From Leptobrachium leishanense (lineage: Eukaryota; Chordata; Amphibia; Anura; Megophryidae), in NCBI GenBank assembly GCA_009667805.1, contig CM019066.1, forward strand, positions 115,310,190-115,374,189: 64,000 bases of DNA, given 5' to 3'. Position 1 is the stretch's first letter, and every line of letters starts with the position of its first letter. A program made the translations under genes and the position numbers. This document shows, piece by piece, positions 34,936 to 46,803 of this stretch. The notes beneath the pieces were generated by a model, which saw nothing but the letters and a program-made list of their open reading frames with translations, had not been told where the DNA came from and searched no databases.

Positions 34936-35591
34936 TGTGGGATCATTTTGTCCAAACTCCCAACTTGACACCATAATATCTGGAATTTAAGTTTCAGCAT
35001 ATATTCAGGATTATTATCAGTTTGTTTGGAGTAGAATGTTTGCTGGCTTTGTAGAAATTTGAAGAGAACCCTTTATAGACTAAGGAGGACAAGATCACTT
35101 TGCAAAAGGTATAAGGTCCAATAGCACAATATAGTGGTGACATTACTGGGCTTGCAAACCTGCAGTCTACATTCTTCTACCTGTAAATGTCAGCAAATCT
35201 GGAAAAGAGTAGTTTGTTACAGCGTTACATGGGTGCTGTACACGTCATGATTGCACCATAAGTGATGAAAGAAAATAAAACTGAAAACTAAACTAATTCT
35301 GTCTGCGCATTTGCAGGATTTTGAGCCCATTGCATAATTCAGAATTTTCACCTGGCCAAGATGTTTGGCATGACAGTTGCACTGCATATATACAGGTTTT
35401 GAGTGCGCACTCTTCCTCCAGATGTCGCCCTGCAAGGTGCCACGGACCTGGGAATCTAGACTCCCAAAGCTTCCAAACAAGTAGAAAAATAGAGCACCAC
35501 GCATTCAAGCATAGGTGTGAACAGGAGCTTTTTAGTCACACATTTCAGGAGCCTTTTAGCACTGTATATAATAGCCTTTATAGCATACCAT
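34936..35591. other. Intergenic, nothing recognised
   Basis: Overlapping short frames around 35217-35508 have no recognisable product. Confidence 0.45.
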
Positions 35592-35777
35592 ACAAGTCTA
35601 TACAATAAAGGTGAAACACAGGAGAATTGACTGGAGAAGTGGAAAATCCAGGTCAAAAATAGCCAAACCAGAACAATTCCACCCACTTATCTCACTTTCC
35701 AAATCTGCTATTTGGTCTAGATCGTTCTCTTCTCCTACCAGTTCTCCTAAGTTTCACCTTTTACTGAATAGACCTGT
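35592..35777. mobile_element. Short palindromic MITE (GGTGAAA family), copy 2
   Basis: The left end CAAGTCTATACAATAAAGGT mirrors the right end CACCTTTTACTGAATAGACC. The core 'aaaatagccaaaccagaac' matches 213-396 and 63497-63673. Confidence 0.8.
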
Positions 35778-36334
35778 TGTGTTTTTAACCTTTTGATTCA
35801 TCATTCTTTCCTAGGAGTCATTGTGTATAGCCCAAAGCTACAAAAGGGTGTTTCAGAGATATTTGCAGTTAGATCAGGGAGCTTTGTGCTTCAAAGTAAA
35901 TGGCTGTATGTGTGAAACATACCGCATTTATAAATTTATGCAGCAATTATTTTACCATTCAAGAGGAATATGTGAAAGAAAACACTGTTAACATTTATTT
36001 CAACTGTGTATTTCAGATATAGTCCTTGTAAAAATGCACAATTTCTTAGATGATAATTACACGGATAGAGGCCATCTCAAAGAGAACATTTAGGTACTCA
36101 TGTTCAAAGTGCTTCATTAACAGAATAATGGACGCATTGATTTTGGTGGCAGATAAAGAAACAATTGACCTTCAGCTTTGCCCATTGCATTTATCTATCT
36201 TTTTTACACAATCACATTATCTTTAATACAATGTAACCTGTATTAAAGTCTATCATATAAAACTTCATAGTGCAACAATGTTACAAAGTACTTTAATAAA
36301 TATTACAAAACAAGTGTGACTCTTACAACAATGT
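35778..36334. other. AT-rich intergenic, nothing recognised
   Basis: No gene or repeat boundary seen. Confidence 0.5.
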
Positions 36335-36549
36335 ACCGGCTGGGTGGGGTAGAGGTAACATTGCTGCTCTATAACTGTGGAGACATAGGTTTGAATCCCG
36401 GCAACAGCACCTCTCCAGTAAGTGTCCTTGGGCTAGACACCTAACGGTACATACACGCCACCCAGAACATACTTGAAAAACGAGAGAAATCTCAATGTAT
36501 CCTTCCTGGTAAAATACTTTCTCATAAAAATAATAATAAAAAAAAAACA
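36335..36549 (+). mobile_element. tRNA-derived SINE, copy 2
   Basis: It begins ACCGGCTGGGTGGGGTAGAG. The tRNA-like head has a B-box GGTTTGAATCCC at 36388-36399. The body contains CTCCAGTAAGTGTCCTTGG and AATCTCAATGTATCCTTCC. The element ends in an imperfect AATAAT/A-rich tail, as expected for retroposition. RNA polymerase III would transcribe such an element; this copy is probably inert. Confidence 0.88.
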
Positions 36550-37266
36550 TGTGCACTATTCCACAGGTAAATCATAGACTACATGAGGCAGGGAACAAGT
36601 GGGAAGGTTATCACTCGGTCATTTGTGATCAGCGCCACCAAGCTTGATCTAGTCAGACAGCAGGGTAAGGAGGTTTTAGGAAACAGAGATGAGTAATTGC
36701 TATTGAATATTTGAAGGGTACCTGGAAAGCACAATTTTCTACCTACAAAAGTTTATTCATTTTATTCACTAGTATTACATATAATGCAGATTCATCTTTC
36801 TAGTACTTATCTGCTAAGTAGAGGGAGTTTCTCTGCAACTGAAGAGCATTGAGATCAGGTTACAGATTCAAGTGACAGGAAAACAGAAATCTTGCCTATA
36901 AACCACATAGACTCCCTCCATCTATTTTAGCCTAAAATGGTAAATCATTTAATTATTTTGCAAGCCATTTCATAGATTTAAAGTGAATAATAATGCATTT
37001 GGTAGTATATATACTTGTAACTGTAGATAAAATGTATTAAGGTCACTAGTGACCACAGCGTAATATTGTTATACAACATAAAGCAAAGCCACTATTTATG
37101 GGAAGCTGACATACATTTGACAGTCTGAGCCACGCATAAAGCTTGGGCAGTCCTTTTGACACTAGATACATTGAAATATAGTCTCTGTCTAATGCACATG
37201 TTCTGGAATGTAGGGGTGTAATGCAATGTATAGTCAAGCTTGAGTCTTCTGATTCACAGACCGTGT
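36550..37266. other. AT-rich intergenic, nothing recognised
   Basis: No gene or repeat boundary seen. Confidence 0.5.
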
Positions 37267-37270
37267 TTAA

Positions 37271-38513
37271 CCCCTTAACGCCGCGGGACGTACAGTTACG
37301 TCCTGCATTAGGCGGGCTTTAACGCCGCAGGACGTAACTGTACGTCCCCGGCGTCTGCAGCCCCCCGGCGGCAGATACTCACCTGCTCCGGCGGCTCCCG
37401 CGCTGCTCTGACTCCCACAGAGTCAGACCGGCACTTTTGGTGCCTCCCGGCACACTGACATCATCGCGCCGGACGCGATGACGTCAGTTTCAGGCGTCCC
37501 CTCCCAGCCGGAGCAGGGGAAGCGCCTGGAGGGGAGGGGGGATCCTTTGGATCCCTCTATCTCCCCATCGCCGGGGGCTACCAGCTAATGCCAGGCATCC
37601 CTGGAAAGGGCACAGCCTGGCCTTTCCAGGGATGTATGGCATTAACCCCATTGATGGCAAGGCTGTGACCCAGCACCAATCGGTGCCAGGTCACAGCCTT
37701 TTTCCGGTGGGGGCCGCCATCTTGGATGGCAGCCCCACCTCCGGGACTCCCCACGTCCACTGACGTCATCGGGCGTGACCCGATGACGTCAGTTAACCAG
37801 GGAACCCCTAGCTGCCAAGGGATTTCCTAAGGAAATCCCATGGTGGAGATAGGGGGGTTCTTTGAACCCCTTTATCTCATGATCGGTGACAGCTAGGGGG
37901 TCATGTAGGGTATCATTTGAAAGGCCTGATCATGGCCTTTCGAATGATTTCAAACATGACCATATTACTTGTAAAATAAAAGTGAAAAAAAAATAAAAAT
38001 AAAATGATAAAAATAATAATTAATTAAAAATAAAAACGTGCTTTTTTAATTTTTTTAATGCAGCACTATTGTTCACATTTCAATTATAATGTGAACAATG
38101 ATGCTTCACTAATGATTTTTTTTTGGGGGGTTTAGCTAAAATCACGTAATTTCTCCCCAAAAAAAAACAAAGTTCAAATTTTTTTAACAAGTCTACCCCA
38201 TAGAATATATCCGCAAAGTCTTGGGTAATAAAATGCAAAAAAAAACCACTTTACACACTGTGGATGATTGAAATTTGATTGAAAATTAACATTTTGATAT
38301 TTTGTTATAGCATTTTCGCAGGGCATGACGTATACATATAATAATGATATATTATTAATCTGTCAAGTCTGCCGGAAAGAACGATATATAATTTGTCTGG
38401 GTGGTACAATAATACGTGACTTAAAACCGCGTTTAAAACCGTCAAAATGATCTCAGCAAACGTCTACTTCGAAACAGCGCCGAACTTGTAAAATTACTCC
38501 CGTCCTTAAGGGG
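37271..38513 (-). mobile_element. TTAA-inserted piggyBac-like element, distinct subfamily
   Basis: TTAA at 37267-37270 and 38514-38517 flanks CCCCTTAACGCCGCGGG and CCCGTCCTTAAGGGG. The first 80 bases form a long-arm hairpin (arms GGGACGTACAGTTACGTCCT and its complement, with a 'gcattaggcgggctttaacg' spacer). Further hairpins include 37588-37642 and 37759-37793 (arms ACTGACGTCATCGGG). The AT-rich half follows from about 37960. Its right end matches the solo end at 29059. It is non-coding. Confidence 0.9.
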
Positions 38514-38517
38514 TTAA

Positions 38518-38830
38518 GATAAGAAATTGTTTTAAAAGAAAACGTTTGGATGTATGTGTTCTTGTGCTCTTTGGATAAATAACACATTTGTCACCTTTAA
38601 CCTCTACCCTGTCTGAATCTGTCATGATCCAGTAAGTCCTTTTTTAGTGATGAAGACGAATGTAAGTTGTGTGGGCTCAGCTCTCCATTGATTTTTATGC
38701 CCATTATTCCAGATGGGGCAACATAAGCATCTAATGAAGCCTGCTCTGACAGTTACCTGTTTTGGATGTCCTTGTCAACCCATACTAATTAAGGTTGGGT
38801 TGATGATGCCTCTCCCTCTTCCTGTCCTCC
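38518..38830. other. Intergenic, nothing recognised
   Basis: No feature seen. The upstream limit of the LINE remnant may fall inside this stretch. Confidence 0.4.
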
Positions 38831-39938
38831 AATTCCCTACTTGACCCCCTGCAATCTGGCTTCCGTCCCCTACACTCAACTGAAACTGCCCTCACCAAAG
38901 TCACCAACGACCTCCTAACTGCTAAAAAACACGGCCACTATTCTATTCTCATCCTGCTTGACCTCTCGGCTGCTTTTGACACTGTTGACCACCCCCTCCT
39001 TCTACAGACCCTCAACTCTCTGGGTCTCGGTGACACTGCACTTGCTTGACTCCTATTTATCCAACAGGTCCTTCTGTGTGTCCTTTGCTGGTAACTCCTC
39101 CTCTTCATTGCCTCTATCTGTTGGTGTACCTCAAGGCTCTGTCCTTGGTCCTCTGCTCTTTTCCATCTACACCTCCTCCCTGGGCAAAATCATCAACAGC
39201 TTTGGCTTTAATTACCACCTCTACGCTGATGACACTCAAATCTACCTCTCTACCTCTGATCTCTCTCCCCCTGTCCTTTCAAAAGTCAGTGACTGTTTAT
39301 CTGGCATCTCCTCCTGGATGGCCTCCCACTACCTAAAGATCAACATGTCAAAGACTGAGCTCCTACTTATTCCTCCCTCCAATGCCTCCCCACCTCCTGA
39401 CTTCTCTATCACGGTGGAGGGTATCACCATCTCCCCATCAAACCAAGTTCGCTGTCTTGGAGTTACACTTGACTCTGCTCTTTCCTTCATCCCCCACATC
39501 AAGTCTCTTTCCCCATTCTGCCGATACCAACTGCGTAATATTTCCAGAATTCGGCCATTTCTTACCGCTATCATCACAAAACATCTCATACACGCCCTGG
39601 TAATCTCCCGACTCGAGTATTGCAATAATCTCTTATCTGGCCTCCCTCTGTCCCGCCTCTCCCCCCTACAATCCATCCTGAACGCCTCCGCCAGGCTAAT
39701 TCACCTCACCCGCCGCTCTGTCTCTGCCGCTCCCCTCTGCGAGTCCCTTCACTGGCTCCCCATCCACTGCAGAATTAAGTTCAAAATCCTTATCCTTACC
39801 TACAAAACCCTCACTAACTCAGCTCCCCACTACCTGTCCTCACTAATCACCAAATACACCCCGGCCCGCTCCCTAAGGTCAAACAGTGACCTGCGCCTAG
39901 CTTCTCCCCGCATCACCTCTTCCCATGATAGACTTCAT
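38831..39938 (+). pseudogene. L2-clade LINE reverse transcriptase remnant
   Basis: From 38831 the frame reads [18 protein letters not shown] and reaches motif A ([13 protein letters not shown], near 38960). It then hits a stop near 39048 and continues in another frame, so there is at least one frameshift. The second frame has motif B ([13 protein letters not shown], 39123-39161) and the catalytic YADD box (39222-39233). The thumb and C-terminal region follow ([39 protein letters not shown]). The N-terminal endonuclease domain and the 3' UTR are absent. The remnant ends where the TTAA element starts at 39943 and I do not see it resume after 41179. Such proteins copy LINE RNA at the target site; this copy cannot. 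Confidence 0.92.
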
Positions 39939-39942
39939 TTAA

Positions 39943-41175
39943 CCACTTCAATGCGGAGGACGCACTCAGCGCGTCCTCCGCATGGCTGCTGGTATGCGGA
40001 GGACGCGCTGAGCGCGTCCTCCCTTTGGGGCCAGCGTTCGGCCGGGTTCCGGCCGATCGCTGGCCCCCCCGGTGCGGGCTGACATCCTCGATGTCAGCCC
40101 AGCATCCGGAACCGCAGCCGCTGAAATTAGGTGTCATCGCGGCAGCGCAATGACACCTAATTCAGGCGCCCCCCCGCATGTGCGGAGGAGGCGCCTGAAA
40201 GGGAGGGGGGGAGGTCCTTCGGACCTCTCTCCCTCCCGATCGGCGGCGTTGCGGAGGTTAACCCAGGCACCATTTGGAAGGGCACAGCCTGCCCTTCCAA
40301 ATGGTGCCTGGCATTAACCCCTGGGGAGCTGGATCGCGAATCGGCGCTGAAAAGCGCCGGTTCGTGATCCTTTCCAGGAGCTGGCCGACATCTTGGATGT
40401 CGGCCAAGCCTCCAGGAACTCCCCCTGAGGACTGGCGTCATCGTGCATAGCACGATGACGCCAGTCCTAGAGTTAACCCCTAACTGCCACCAACGGTGGA
40501 GATAGGGAGTTCATTGGAACTCCCTATCTCCCGATCCATGGCAGCTAGGGGTTAAGGTTTGGTATGTTGGATCGGCCAGAGCATGGCCGTTCCAATGATA
40601 CCAAACTTGAATGTGAAAAAAGTTTTTAAAAAAAAATAAAAATTAAAAATAAAAATATATTTAAAAAAAAAATTATAAAAAAAAAAATAAACATTTTTTT
40701 TTTCTTTTTTTTGGTTCGTTAGTGTAGCAATATTGTTCCCATTTCAATTATAATGTGAACAATGATGCTGCACTAACGATTTTTGTATGCGGTGCGTTTG
40801 TTAAAAATCGTGTAATTTTCCCCAAAAAAAATGTAACGAGACCCCATCTCTAATTTTTTTAACAAGCGCACCCCATACAAAATATAACCGCAATTGCTCG
40901 CATGTTAAAATGTGAAAAAAAACACTTTACACGTTGTAAATTATTGAAAATACATATTTTATTGCATTTTTTGTTATAATATATACAGACATGACATAAC
41001 GTATACATATAATAATGACATATTATGAATCTACCGAGTCTGACGGAAAGAACGATATATAATATGTCTGGGTCATATACTAAAATAAGCCTTCAAAACA
41101 CGTTTAAACATGATGAGCAAAACCGGTAAAAATGACCTCAGCACAGAGGTGTGAAAAGCCTCAGCAGCGAAAGGG
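39943..41175 (-). mobile_element. TTAA-inserted piggyBac-like element, best-preserved copy
   Basis: TTAA at 39939-39942 and 41176-41179 flanks CCACTTCAATGCGGAGG and GCAGCGAAAGGG. In order: hairpins at 39997-40023 (GGAGGACGCGC arms), 40076-40100 (GGGCTGACATC arms), about 40129-40161, 40264-40310 (21-base arms, 5-base loop), 40384-40406 (GGCCGACATC arms, TTG spacer), 40429-40467 (18-base arms, 3-base spacer) and 40498-40532. An A/T tract comes next, then the AT-rich half with the ATATATCGTTCTTTCCGTCA block in reverse. The 1233-bp element has no coding region. It is the cleanest template for comparing the others. Confidence 0.93.
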
Positions 41176-41179
41176 TTAA

Positions 41180-43560
41180 TCAAATACGTGAGGGTGGTGA
41201 CATTATTACTACCAAGAGAGGTGGAGGATAGGCTTCAAACCATTGAGCAATCAAGAGATGTACCCCAAGGCTGCCCTAGCAAATTTTCAAAGAACCATTT
41301 AGTGGTGCTTAAATTTTGTTTATGCAAGCATTTTCCTAATTTACAGCCATTATTTATTTCTTATAAGCAATCGTCCTAATTCTTTATATTTATAAGGAGC
41401 AGTACTAATCCTTAACTCATCATATTTTGCAGCACTTCTTGCAATACGCAATATAGAAACGAGATGTAAGAAATGGGTTAACAATAAATGGGGCCTGCTC
41501 ATAGGAGCTTGCACTCTACAGGATATTTCTATTTATTGACAACATTTAAAATTCTTACACTGATTTAAGTCATCCCTTTTCATGATTTGGCTTTCTTGAC
41601 TTAGTTTCAAATGAACCATATATTATGCATTAAATAAGTACATTTTGACTTACAGCCAACGACACAGTGAGCAAATAGCTAAATTACACTATAATGCGGT
41701 CTTCAGCCCTGTAAAAGGTTAGTTTTTATGGCCTAGTAAATTATATTTAGATTAGAAAAGAGTTACTGTAGATTCTGCAAACATTCTGCTGGCGATTAAT
41801 TATCAGGCAGTAACTGTGCAGTGACAATACATTATTCATTATGAAGACATGCGGTGCCGCCTCTGTTTGTTTTTTATTGCACCTGCTTGCAAAGACCTCA
41901 TGCTGCAAGGAATTGATTACTGACACTGTGAGAGAAGGCAATGTGTTTTTCACATGTATGCATATCATCTGAACCTTTATTTAAACTTAGAATTTGCAGG
42001 AGCTCAAACGCTCCCTACCAGCCAACCAGCTCTCAGAATTACCTATTACTCTTCAGCTGTATGAACCCAGTGTGAGGCAGGAGCTTGCTGGACCTCAGAG
42101 CCCTGATTCAGTGGTGCAGGCAACAGGATGATTTGATGATGAGAAGAAAAAAAATTGTATGCCACCTGAAGGATCATAAATAACAATGTGACCCAATCAA
42201 AGTGAGTCTTCAACCTCCCATCCAATCAACAGAACTTTCCAACTTTTTGACTGACCACTACATAATCAATCGGCCCCTGCACAGAGTTTGATGGCATCTA
42301 ATCACTCTAGGGTCATCCGTTCTTCCAACTGTAATTATTTCTCTATTTCTTGGAGAAACAGTGTTTGAACTGCAATTATAGTCAGTTGTGTTTTATGAGC
42401 ATATCTCTGCATACTCTGAGAGCATTGTGTATGCCGGTGCGTACATAACATTCCATTAACCTATGTCAGACTTGACAAAGACCATTGTGTCGAAATGTTG
42501 TCTTTTGCTGCTCACTGTGGATTAAAATCCTTTATAATTCAACCACATTAAGGAGTCGGTAATTATTATTCTCTTTGAGTATCTGGATATGGAAGTGTAT
42601 CCTCACCGACTGGTGGACCATTGCTGGTTGCAACCTAGATTTGAATTCCATAAACCTATGACTGATATTTCAATCAAGCCGTTAAAATTAATGAGTGGGG
42701 CTGTCATACGCATTCATCCTATTTGGTCCCTGCTATTCCAGTCAATCCGCAAACCACTGTTGCGACTCTGCTGTTATACGAGGTTACTGTACATTTGCAC
42801 TTCCTATATTTTGTATAGGAAATGAAAATGTATTGGAAAGCAGAGAATAACCAGCGCTACCAATGTCCCTTGTTAACCCTAACCCTAAATGTAACCCTAG
42901 CCCAAACCCTAAAAGTAATCCTAAACATAGTGCAAGCATAAATACTCACCCTAATTTCTAACCCAAATCCTATAAAACAATCGTATAACAAAACACTCCA
43001 ATTCGGGAACAATCGAAAAAGTTTGAGTGGAAATTATTTTTTTAATGAAAAATAATGGTTCCACCTGAATTTTTTCAATTGCTCCTTAAAAAAGTCAGAA
43101 ATGGAGCATTTTGGGCTTTCTTTGCCTTTTTTAAAGTTCTTTCTTAGGCTCCTTCCAGTAGGATACCAAAAAATCACAATGCTGGATGGGGATGCCGGAT
43201 TCTTCTAAATTCCTGATAGTGTTTCCATTCTTTAAAGCAATGAGTTTTGGTAATTAATTTTTTTAATGAGCAGCAGGTGGGGAGCCAGACCACGCTCACA
43301 CTTTGAATGCATGTGCTTCCCAGACTATGTGACAATATGACAATATGATACATTTTGACAGCTTAGTTCCCTTTAGTTCCCCAGGTTAATAAGATTCAGG
43401 GGGAGAGTAACTATAAAACTGGTCATTGCATTTGTTTTGTAATTAAAGCATAATATCAGCATCACCGGCTAGGTAAATCCAGGGGTCAAATCCTGGGGAA
43501 AAAAGTGAGGGAACTCACCCAAGATTTCCATTAGCCCCAATACCTGAATTTTATATACCG
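41180..43560. other. Intergenic, with a short telomere-like tract
   Basis: No gene. CCCTAA-type repeats occur at 42873-42912 (TTAACCCTAACCCTAA followed by diverged units). A segment near 42470-42530 (CTTGACAAAGACCATTGTGT) looks like a dispersed repeat fragment. Confidence 0.45.
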
Positions 43561-44104
43561 TAGATACTCGAGTATAGCATGATCCGAATATAACGCGATG
43601 GATAGAGATTTATTATCGAAATGAGAGAATACTCAAGACTCGAATATAACGCGAGGAGCACACTTTTACTGTACTGGTAAACAATTAAGATCCTTCCACG
43701 TTCTCTTAACACAGTCAGGCTCCCCCTCAGGCCAGGGTGTTCTGCTCTAGAATGATTGCAGTTGTTACTAAGTATGAAGCCGCCGGCCACCCGTCTTCTT
43801 TACTAGCTATTAGATGCCAGCGGGGGCAAGTGAGGTGAAAGAGTGGCTTAAACCGAACGTGCCCTCTGGCCGTGATGGATCCCACCTCTCCCGAATCCGG
43901 GAGTTCCTGAAGTATTTGCAAGCATCAGGGAGCCCACCTTCACTTCAGGGAGACTACCGGAAATTCCGGGAGACTTGGGATCCAGAGCAAGGAAAGTTTT
44001 TTTTTTTTCACGCGATGCAGATGTCTCGAATATAACGAGACCCCTCCCCTCCAATTTTAAGGTAAATTTTTCTCACCAAAATCTAGCGGTATACTCGAGT
44101 GTAT
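43561..44104. mobile_element. Inverted-repeat element with ATACTCGAGTAT ends
   Basis: The left end TAGATACTCGAGTATAGC mirrors the right end GCGGTATACTCGAGTGTA. Inner repeats CCGAATATAACGCGATG, CTCGAATATAACGCGAGG and CTCGAATATAACGAGAC recur inside both halves. The right end merges into a TA microsatellite, so any TA duplication is obscured. It is non-coding; a DNA-transposon MITE is likely. Confidence 0.7.
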
Positions 44105-44124
44105 ATATATATATATATATATAT
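44101..44124. repeat. (TA)n microsatellite
   Basis: An uninterrupted TA dinucleotide tract abuts the inverted-repeat element. Confidence 0.9.
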
Positions 44125-44714
44125 GAAAAACACATGGGGGGTTGCACTCAGCCTAAATATATATATATAGACAAAAGGAGATGCACTCTGGGTCTTGCTA
44201 AGATAAAACAACAAACTTTATTAAATCAAAAGATTAAAATACATAGGTCCAATGTTTTGGCTCAGGCTAAGCCTTCATCAAGGTCACCTCTGTCGGCTCA
44301 CAGTGGGAACCTGCGTTCCCGCTGTGGGAGAAGTGCCATTCCCGCACGTTCCCGCAGGACTCGAGCCCTGGGTAAATCTTACTGTGTCTCAGTATACAAA
44401 AAAATTTCAAATCAGGTGAGCGGAGCCGACGAGAACGGTCGCATTTTGTGCAGCTCCTTGGCTTATATTCTATCTTGCTGTCTTCTTGCGAACTCCCATC
44501 TGCAGAACACTATTTCTGGTTCCTGGATTATCCCAGTGCTTTTGTGAACCAGCCTCCAGCTCGGGACTCCGTTGTTTGGACCCGCCTCATGGAGTTTTTG
44601 ACTTCGGGCCAGACCGCGGACTAGGTTTGGCGGCCATTTAGGAGGACGCTCGAGGTGCTACGCCGAGAGTTGTGCTGCCGGCATTCCTACCTGTGCCGAT
44701 GCCTCCCTGATCAG
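44125..44714. repeat. Probable LINE-associated leader or dispersed repeat, unresolved
   Basis: It contains CAACAAACTTTATTAAATCA and GGCTAAGCCTTCATCAAGG near 44205-44285, similar in type to the 28430-29035 repeat. A GC-richer stretch then leads into the ORF1 remnant. The boundary between the two is not visible to me. Confidence 0.35.
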
Positions 44715-45585
44715 ATGGGGAAGAGATCTAAGAAGTACTGTTTGGTGGAGGGGCCCTGCCATTGGGACATCCATTATTCCCTTGGGGGGGGGGTGAATGT
44801 CCAGGCCGGCGCACTGATTCACCAACCTGCTCTCAGCCCAGGCCTGGCTCCTCGGATGAAGATGTTTTGTGGCAGGTTGCTAAGAGACCTCTCAGGAGTG
44901 CCAAGATGAGGCTGTTTCCCTCACGGCCCTCCACCACTGTACATCATTTACATGCGGGGCGCCCTGGTGGACAGGCAACTCGACCGGGCCCATCTGATGT
45001 TTCTACAGGGGTTGAGGATGAGGAAGCCTTGACCTCCACTAAAGGTGATATCAGGCGCCTGATTTCCGAGTTACGCTCTTTATGGCGCACTGACCTTAAT
45101 GACCTCCAGACGGAGGTGTCTGCTGTGCAGGGGTAGGTGGCAGCTGTCCAGGAGCAAGGCGGATGGGACTGAGGCCACACATCGCCATCTTGTTGCTCGA
45201 ATGGATGCCCTCCAGATTGAGGTGGTTCACTTATCAAGTGCTGTGGAGGATGTGGAGACTTGCCATCAGCGTCAGAAAATTAGGATCAAGGGGCTACCTG
45301 AAACTGTGCCCTTGGATGCCCTCTTGGGCTTCGTAAACCAGCTCATGGATCATATTCTACGATTGCCCCTGGGTGCCCCGAGGTTTTTTGCTCCAGAATG
45401 CGCATCCGTAAGGCAGCTGCGGCACCTCTGGATGCCCCGAGGGATGTCATTGCTGTCACGAGAGCTGTTGCTCTTAAGCAGAAGCTCATGGCTGACTCTA
45501 CATCCTGTGCTCAGATCGCCTTACAAGTGGCGGTCCTAACCCTCTACCAAGACCTGTCTTTTCTGACCCTGCTGGCTGGACGTTG
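44715..45585 (+). pseudogene. L1/Tx1-type LINE ORF1 remnant
   Basis: A start-like MGKRSKK occurs at 44715. After frame changes, a coiled-coil-like region (SELRSLWRTDLNDLQTEVSA, near 45066-45130) leads to the RNA-binding core QRQKIRIKGLPETVP near 45267. The RRM-type continuation is DAPRDVIAVTRAVALKQKLM near 45435, and the end is VLTLYQDLSFLTLLAGR near 45550-45585. Order and motifs fit L1/Tx1 ORF1 proteins, which coat LINE RNA. The frame changes at least twice, and no ORF2 follows. Confidence 0.8.
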
Positions 45586-45590
45586 ATTCC

Positions 45591-46801
45591 GCGAAGTGAC
45601 GACACACCTACGAGGAATTAGTATCCAATATTGTTGGGGGGCGAATGGAACTCTGCTGTTCAAGAATAATGAAAGAAATGGTTACACTGGGCTGAGAATT
45701 TATTTCAAGTACATTCAATGTAACATCAAAATCCGCAAGCATGTAAGTATTGTTTTTATAAATAACACAAATTGGACAAAGTAGCTTTAACAACCTGCAT
45801 TGCTATACTGGTTATTAAATATTTAGCAGTTGTTCTCATTACAGGATGCCACCAGACCTTAGGAGACCTTCATGATTTAAGCCATGTTCTTTTAATGATA
45901 ATACATTATAATTGCGAACTACTAGTGTAATTTCATGTTCCAGCTAGGTTTAATACTGCCTTTGGTGAAGCAGAATTATTTTTAAAAAGATTGCATCCCC
46001 ATCACCAATACACACAATACGTTTAATTGCTTTTCATTAGCAAATGAACACTTGTTTAGGATGACAGAATCTCATATTTAACACATAAATATGTATGTTC
46101 TTAGAGAGTAGAGACCTGTTATTTTTTAATCACTTTTATGAGAATAATATGGTAATTATTTATAAATATTCATTCAGATTCATAAATATGTTTAAATGTA
46201 AATAAGAATTCACAAGCCGTCACTAATGGCTACGTGTAGAACTGTACAAAAAAATGTAAAGGCACTCGATGGGGTTAAAAATCAATTGGGGCATTCTCTC
46301 TGAATTTGTGCAGTAACCCTGCAGTTCATTATTTGAAACTCATCCTGGAACTGTAAAATATTACAGACCATGATAATTAAATATAGCTGTTCAAGTGTAA
46401 TATACAAATAGGAAGCAAGCGATTGGGCAATGGACCATGAGATAGGAAGTGTTTGATGGAGAGGAACTGCTGCATACCCACAAGAAGTTACGCAACTTTC
46501 TGTCTCATGTCCTATCCAACAGGCTGAAATCTTATTCCCATGACATACATGGACAAGTAGTACACATTAACGGTTTCTTATTGGTGGTTGGTGGTTTTTG
46601 TATTTTCCTCCTCTTTCTCAGTGGTTGTTTTAGACAATAACATTATGAGGGGAAGAGGAGATAACAAAAGTGGTCATAAAGGCTTGATTCTGCTGCTGTT
46701 TATTCTGTTATATGCTACGGTCTTTTTGACTAGGAGTTTACTCATAATATTTCCTCTTCCATCTCTTTATTCCCTATTTTTTAATCTAGCTCCTCCACTT
46801 A
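45591..46801. other. AT-rich intergenic, nothing recognised
   Basis: No gene or repeat boundary seen. Confidence 0.5.
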
Positions 46802-46803
46802 TA

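Noticed and set aside
36335..36407. Possible tRNA gene
   Set aside because: The B-box is present, but the segment continues into a shared body and A-rich tail, and recurs at 28191 and 54301, so it is a SINE head. The cloverleaf is not intact.
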